The notes below the pieces were generated by a model. It searched no databases. It saw nothing but the letters and a program-made list of their open reading frames with translations, and was not told the DNA's origin. Shown here piece by piece: positions 60,728-64,000 of a DNA stretch of 64,000 nt. The stretch covers positions 12,486,601 to 12,550,600 of the forward strand of contig NC_092677.1 in NCBI RefSeq assembly GCF_964355755.1, read 5' to 3'. The number at the start of each line of letters is the position of its first letter. Positions within the stretch are counted from its first letter, which is position 1. The position numbers and the translations under genes were made by a program. Origin of the DNA: Antedon mediterranea (taxonomy: Eukaryota > Echinodermata > Crinoidea > Comatulida > Antedonidae).

Positions 60728-61370
60728 GTCCATTATCGTTATCAATTTGGATCACAAAATTTGGAAAAGACAGAACTATTAAAGCAATTTAGAGGCGTAC
60801 CCAGAATTTGAAAGGATAAAGTGCTTACTAATAATACCACACTTACAATGATTGGTGTATTTAAAGTACAGATGATTTTCTGTAAAAATTTCTGAAGCAA
60901 TATGATTTGAGCGTAATTTAAATTTTAACTGCTGCTGTAAAACTAAATATAAAATTTTGGGTCGACAGTCAAAATACAGTGGGTGATCTACACATATAGA
61001 ATAACATTTATTTTAAATAATTCAATATTAAATTAAGCACGCCATAAATTAAAACATGTTTTTGCTAACTGCACAAACTAAGTATGATTCCATTTTGTTT
61101 GATTGCTAGTAGACCATAAACAATGTGTTTCTTTTAGGCCAGGACGTTATCAGTAAGCTATGAGGTACGTTGTCGAAACTATGAATGGTCTAATTTTAAG
61201 CACAGCCATGGATAAAGCTTCAATAGAGGAAGTGAATAATTTGTCAATATGCTTGCTTAGAAAACCTGATTTGCTTTATCTTCAATCTTATGCTTAACAA
61301 GGTTCCATCAACACAAGTGACAAGTAATCGGTCATGTGCCTGCCGACACAAATCACAGGTTCTAGTCTCT

Positions 61371-61600
61371 ATTTTATCTGGTGGATAAGCGGGTTTCCAG
61401 TCAAAGCACCTGGCCTCATAATCCAAGGATCAGAAGTTCTAGTCCGATGACACATTATTTTATAATATGGTGGTTTTAATAAAAAAAATGAATCCCTAGC
61501 GAGTAAAAATATCACGCTGTCTGGCGTGTGCACTTGAACTTATTCGGTCGCTGTTCAACAAGGTGTATAAATGGGTACCATCAAATACTGCAAGTAATGC
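61371..61600 (+). mobile_element. tRNA-derived SINE, degraded, CCAGGTGTATAAA family
   Basis: tRNA-like arm AAGCACCTGGCCTCATAATC then AGAAGTTCTAGTCC (B-box-like), followed after a gap by AAGGTGTATAAATGGGTACC, the same tail motif as the SINE at 42.6 kb. Confidence 0.6.
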
Positions 61601-61637
61601 AATATCAAAACTGCTATTTAATTTTAATGTATTATTT

Positions 61638-61812
61638 ATTTATACTGGGTAACCCTCTTCAGTCAAAGACTGGTCTCACAGAGGCCCCAGTTATGATCAG
61701 TAACTGTGGGTGACAGTGGCTGTGTGTGGACTAGTACTCGAAAGAGGTTCTTTAAAGTGCACATGAGCTAGATGTATGTGTACACTGGACCAACTGTTTA
61801 TAGTCCTTTTCT
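61638..61812 (-). mobile_element. 5'-truncated tRNA(Leu/Ser)-type SINE
   Basis: Matches the body of the 27.98-28.29 kb element in the same orientation: TTTATACTGGGTAACC, TTCAGTCAAAGACTGGTCTC, GGTTCTTTAAAGTGCACA, TGTACACTGGACC and TTTATAGTCCTT. The tRNA head is missing, as expected for a 5'-truncated retrocopy. Confidence 0.75.
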
Positions 61813-63667
61813 GATTAGATTCGAAATAAAATACTTTTAATGTTGTTTAGTCCTGCAGATGGACAAATGCGAACATTTAAAATTCAGGTTTAAAACAGGG
61901 TCATATTCAAAGAAAAAACTTGTAGGCCACGATTACTTCACAGTGAAGATATACATGGGCTTAGTGGCTATAACAGGGTGGGCCTATAATAGGATGATCT
62001 TATTGCTATAGTAGTTATGACATTTACAAAGTTTGTTTTTCGTCATTTGATATCGGAAGTGATTTTATGTTGTTTATTAATTTTAACAGTTTTTACTGCT
62101 TTAAGACAAAAAGTAACTCCCCGATGAGTGGAAGTGGTTTTGTTTACACCTAATGACTAACCAATTCTAGGGAGAGACAAATATTATATCAAGTAAACAA
62201 AAACCTTTTCTTTCTCATTGGCCAAATCAAAGAGAAAAAAAAGATTTAGACAATAAAAATAATATACCATACTTATTATTATATCTGCATATTAATAATA
62301 ACAAAGATAAATTAAAGTAACAAGATAGATAACATAAGCAACTAGGCAATTAATTAGTTAATTAATTAAAAGTAGTCAACATTAAATTAAATCAATCTTT
62401 TTAATTAACGCTAAAGTTGCCAATGATTTTGAATGATACTTGATTACAACAATATACAACTGGTGTTGCAGTAAATATTTACATAATCTAAAATGGTCAT
62501 TTGTAAGGAATTAAATCAATTGGTCACATATTGATAAAACATGTTAATTAAAGTTGTTAACATATGCTGACTAGCTTCAGTGACCATTAATAAATTTGTT
62601 GAAATCGGTGCAACTTAGACTCAAATGAGAAATAAAGATATTAAACATATGCCGGTCATTGTAAATATGTATCTATTAACATTAATGAGGATGTAAAAAT
62701 AAAATTGAAAATTATCAAATTAATCAAAAGCTAAATCTCTGTACTGTATCTATAAATTATCCAGTATCATGGCAAATTACAGTGTAATATATTGATTGTT
62801 GAATAAGATATAAATAATCAAATAAAATGGTTGTTGATAGATGGGACATATGTTAACTATAGACCTGACAACATAATCATAAATATATATTACTATCATG
62901 ACAAATTAATGAAACAATAGATAAAGATGGACACAAAATGGTTGTTGAAAGATGGACACAAAATGGTGGAGTACATTTAAATGTCTGTCTTCACCATCGG
63001 TGGTCTAGGCTTCTGCATGAAAGGTGATTGAATTGATTAAGAACTGAGGGATCTCAACAAAAGGAGGGACACAAGCCAGGAAGGAAGCATGATCAATAGA
63101 GAGTCTACATCGTCTTGGGACATCCACGTTAAAATTATACAAGCGAGCCTACCAAATCTAAACCACTCAAGGTCTCGTACAACCAGGTCGAGGTGCATTA
63201 ATCAATACGCGACGCATGTGACTCAACAAGTACGAGTTTAACACTATGTACAATAAAAAAACACTAACCAAATGAGTCGCATATTTTTTCATCATCATTA
63301 AACACTCTCGGATTATCAGCAGTCAATATCTAAAGATATTTAGTGAAGTACTTTTTAATCACCTTTTGGTGATTAATGCTTCGTTTTTCCCAAACACATT
63401 CTTTTAACGACTTTTAACCTATAAGGATGAATCTAAGGCCGATCAATTGGAACTAAAGATAATACAAAACAAAGTCTTTCACAAAAAGTCATTCAATTTA
63501 CCATATATTTTATTACCTAAAACATACCATAAACCTAGTTAAAATTCTTCAATAAAACATGTACTTGTTATTTTAAAAAAAAAGCTTTGAATAATATGTA
63601 TGTTTAAATAAACTTAAACTCAAAATTTTAGTTTTAGGAATTTAGCCCACCTAAAATTACTCATGAT

Positions 63668-63750
63668 GATTTGAAAATGTTTACAGACCATGAGAATTGA
63701 ACCCAGAATCTGTAACCTAGGAAAACTGCAAGTCTACAGCACCAAGCATT
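63668..63750 (-). mobile_element. Diverged tRNA-like SINE head
   Basis: On the minus strand GGTGCTGTAGACTTGCAG is followed by CTGGGTTCAATTCTC, with A-box/B-box spacing like the head beside the donor at 2.85 kb. Confidence 0.45.
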
Positions 63751-63838
63751 TGTTTCTAATTTTAATACATAACCATGTATTTTGAGAGATAAATGTTAAA
63801 ATTGATTAATAAAGGACCTCTAAGTAAAATCAACATAC

Positions 63839-63890
63839 CTTTCCATTGTTTGATCAAATCCCACTGTTATATCCAGTTTTTGTAAAGAAT
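63839..63890 (-). other. ZFHX: ZFHX 5' UTR leader exon (52 nt)
   Basis: On the minus strand TATGTTTTGCAG (acceptor) and AAAG|GTATGT (strong donor) bracket 52 nt. Spliced to the acceptor at 54302-54303 it forms the leader of the ZFHX mRNA. It contains ATGGAAAG; joined to ATAAAG of the next exon this gives a minimal uORF (Met-Glu-Arg-stop). The acceptor implies at least one more leader exon beyond the window. Assignment to ZFHX rests on orientation and splice signals. Confidence 0.5.
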
Positions 63891-64000
63891 CTGCAAAACA
63901 TAATGATAATGCAAAAGTTGAATAAAGAGAATCCACCAACATACACCTACACTCCACAAAGACAAAAACAACTATAACAAAATATCACCTGAAAGGTATC

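Larger units (their letters stand above)
54304..63838 (-). other. ZFHX 5' UTR intron
   Basis: About 9.5 kb between the acceptor at 54302-54303 and the donor (GTATGT, minus strand) at 63838. It contains a 66-bp tandem repeat, diverged 77-bp repeats with ATTGG boxes, a hairpin, SINE copies, a less AT-rich stretch at 57.0-57.5 kb and an exon-like + strand frame at 59.5 kb. No further minus-strand exon was found, but short leader exons could be missed. Confidence 0.55.

Overview
The window is nuclear DNA of an animal: AT-rich, with GT-AG introns, tRNA-derived SINEs, MITE-like elements, satellite DNA and two animal-type genes. The diverged protein sequences and the SINE types suggest a marine invertebrate. 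An echinoderm or related deuterostome is my guess, but the species cannot be fixed from sequence alone. No bacterial, phage or CRISPR features are present.

Layout. (1) 1-10.5 kb, + strand: the 3' part of a multi-exon Rho guanine-nucleotide exchange factor of the puratrophin-1/PLEKHG4 (quattro) family. Nine coding exons join in frame and encode 779 residues: a spectrin-like/coiled-coil segment, DH domain, PH domain and Ser-rich tail. Its 5' exons lie before the window. A phase-compatible extra 3' exon points to a second C-terminus. (2) 10.5-12.8 kb: probable 3' UTR and intergenic DNA with a MITE. (3) About 12.8-27.6 kb: a 15-kb satellite block made of a palindromic MITE-derived repeat (family A) and an interrupting cassette (family B: a 98-bp tandem repeat plus a roughly 240-bp module). 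It has higher-order duplications of 2,932 bp and 1,796 bp. (4) 27.6-45 kb: AT-rich intergenic DNA with SINEs, a MITE, a 24-bp minisatellite and no recognised gene. (5) 45.1-54.3 kb, - strand: one uninterrupted 3,040-codon reading frame for a ZFHX3/ZFHX4 (ATBF1, zfh2) protein with four homeodomains and about 25 zinc fingers. (6) 54.3-64 kb: a 9.5-kb 5' UTR intron of that gene, closed by a 52-nt leader exon at 63.84 kb, with one unexplained exon-like + strand reading frame at 59.5 kb.

The two genes point toward each other with about 35 kb between their stop codons. One is a Rho GTPase regulator and the other a giant transcription factor; nothing in the sequence links their functions. The most unusual items are the palindromic MITE satellite with nearly identical higher-order copies, the intronless full-length ZFHX coding exon with uORFs in its leader, the alternative C-terminus of the RhoGEF gene, and two orphan exon-like frames.
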